DNA of 5,314 bases from positions 1 through 5,314 of the forward strand of contig CAITZE010000331.1 of assembly GCA_903896775.1 (NCBI GenBank), written 5' to 3'. Source of the stretch: an uncultured bacterium (lineage in GTDB: Bacteria; Pseudomonadota; Alphaproteobacteria; Rhodospirillales; Rhodospirillaceae). The number at the start of each line of letters is the position of its first letter. Positions within the stretch are counted from its first letter, which is position 1. This document shows, piece after piece, positions 5,076 through 5,314 of this stretch. The notes below the pieces were generated by a model, which was not told the DNA's origin, did not search any database, and saw only the letters and a program-made list of their open reading frames with translations. The position numbers and the translations under genes are program-made.

Positions 5076-5314
5076 GTGAGCCATTTAGCCGTGCGCCGTT
5101 TTACTTTGACCAGTTCAACATCAATTCATTCCGCCGCTGCACTTTTGTGCCTCGCGAGCCTTACGCTCGCCGGCTGCGACGATGACCGCCGCCGCATCGT
5201 CGTGGTGGTGCCTGTCACGCCGCCCTCCACCACGCCGCAACCCTTGTTGGCCGGCACGACGCTCGCTTCCGGCACGCAGCTCGCGCTCACCGCGCATCAG
5301 GGTCTTGAAGTTAG
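5076..5314 (+). CDS. Lipoprotein, N-terminal part (3' end beyond the window)
   Basis: From GTG at 5076 the frame stays open for 79 codons to the window edge, so the gene is truncated. The first 34 residues are a lipoprotein signal peptide: a basic start (HLAVRRF), a hydrophobic segment (AAALLCLASLTLAGC) and an ideal lipobox LAGC with Cys34 as the lipidated residue. The +2 residue is Asp, followed by DDRRR; Asp at +2 is the inner-membrane retention signal in enterobacteria, though this rule may not hold elsewhere. Then come a Val run, a low-complexity Pro/Thr linker (PVTPPSTTPQP), and the start of a possible domain (LLAGTTLASGTQLALTAHQGLEV). Nothing identifies the function. It is divergent from the hydrolase gene, across the intergenic region that carries the hairpins. 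A longer start at ATG 5028 is possible. That this is a lipoprotein is well supported; the rest is open. Confidence 0.8.
   Translation, partial: MSHLAVRRFTLTSSTSIHSAAALLCLASLTLAGCDDDRRRIVVVVPVTPPSTTPQPLLAGTTLASGTQLALTAHQGLEV

Noticed and set aside
4770..5084. Minus-strand open frame across the divergent intergenic region (104 codons)
   Set aside because: It overlaps the hydrolase start in another frame and the lipoprotein start, has a basic composition lacking motifs, and crosses the T-rich terminator.

Overview
The window looks like a chromosomal stretch from a GC-rich (about 60% by eye) proteobacterium, most likely an alphaproteobacterium. The basis is the codon use, the strong Shine-Dalgarno sequences with several TTG/GTG starts, and the families present (SDR/pirin pair, secreted Abhydrolase_10-type protein, FMN-binding protein, lipoproteins). 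No rRNA, tRNA, CRISPR, insertion sequence or phage gene is visible, so nothing marks it as a mobile region. The taxonomic guess is inference only.

Layout. (1) Bases 2-685, plus strand: the C-terminal part of a classical short-chain dehydrogenase/reductase, cut by the left edge. (2) Bases 722-1420, plus: a complete YhhW-type pirin, 36 bases downstream and probably in the same operon. The operon closes at a very strong intrinsic terminator (1445-1480). (3) Bases 1577-2053, plus: a small exported protein, probably a lipoprotein, of unknown function. (4) Bases 2050-2571, minus: an exported FMN-binding-domain protein with a covalent flavinylation motif. Its stop codon interlocks with that of the preceding gene. 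(5) Bases 2638-4773, minus: a large exported alpha/beta-hydrolase-domain protein, upstream of and co-directional with the FMN-binding gene. (6) Bases 4774-5075: a divergent intergenic region with a putative minus-strand promoter overlapped by a perfect 7-bp inverted repeat, an orphan plus-strand terminator-like hairpin, and a nested 41-base inverted repeat. (7) Bases 5076 to the right edge, plus: the start of a lipoprotein gene with a textbook lipobox, truncated by the window.

How the genes may work together. The SDR and pirin are a cytoplasmic redox/dioxygenase pair of a kind often found together. Everything from 1577 rightwards encodes exported proteins, so this is largely a cell-envelope block. 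The hydrolase and FMN-binding genes may be co-transcribed, but a short hairpin with four U lies between them and the second gene may have its own promoter.

The least ordinary points are: the hydrolase lacks both the expected nucleophile serine and the expected GTQHG histidine, so it may be a pseudoenzyme or have altered chemistry; and the 4.8-5.0 kb divergent region contains a terminator with no gene in front of it, consistent with a regulated leader or a small RNA. Nothing here is clear proof of an undescribed system.
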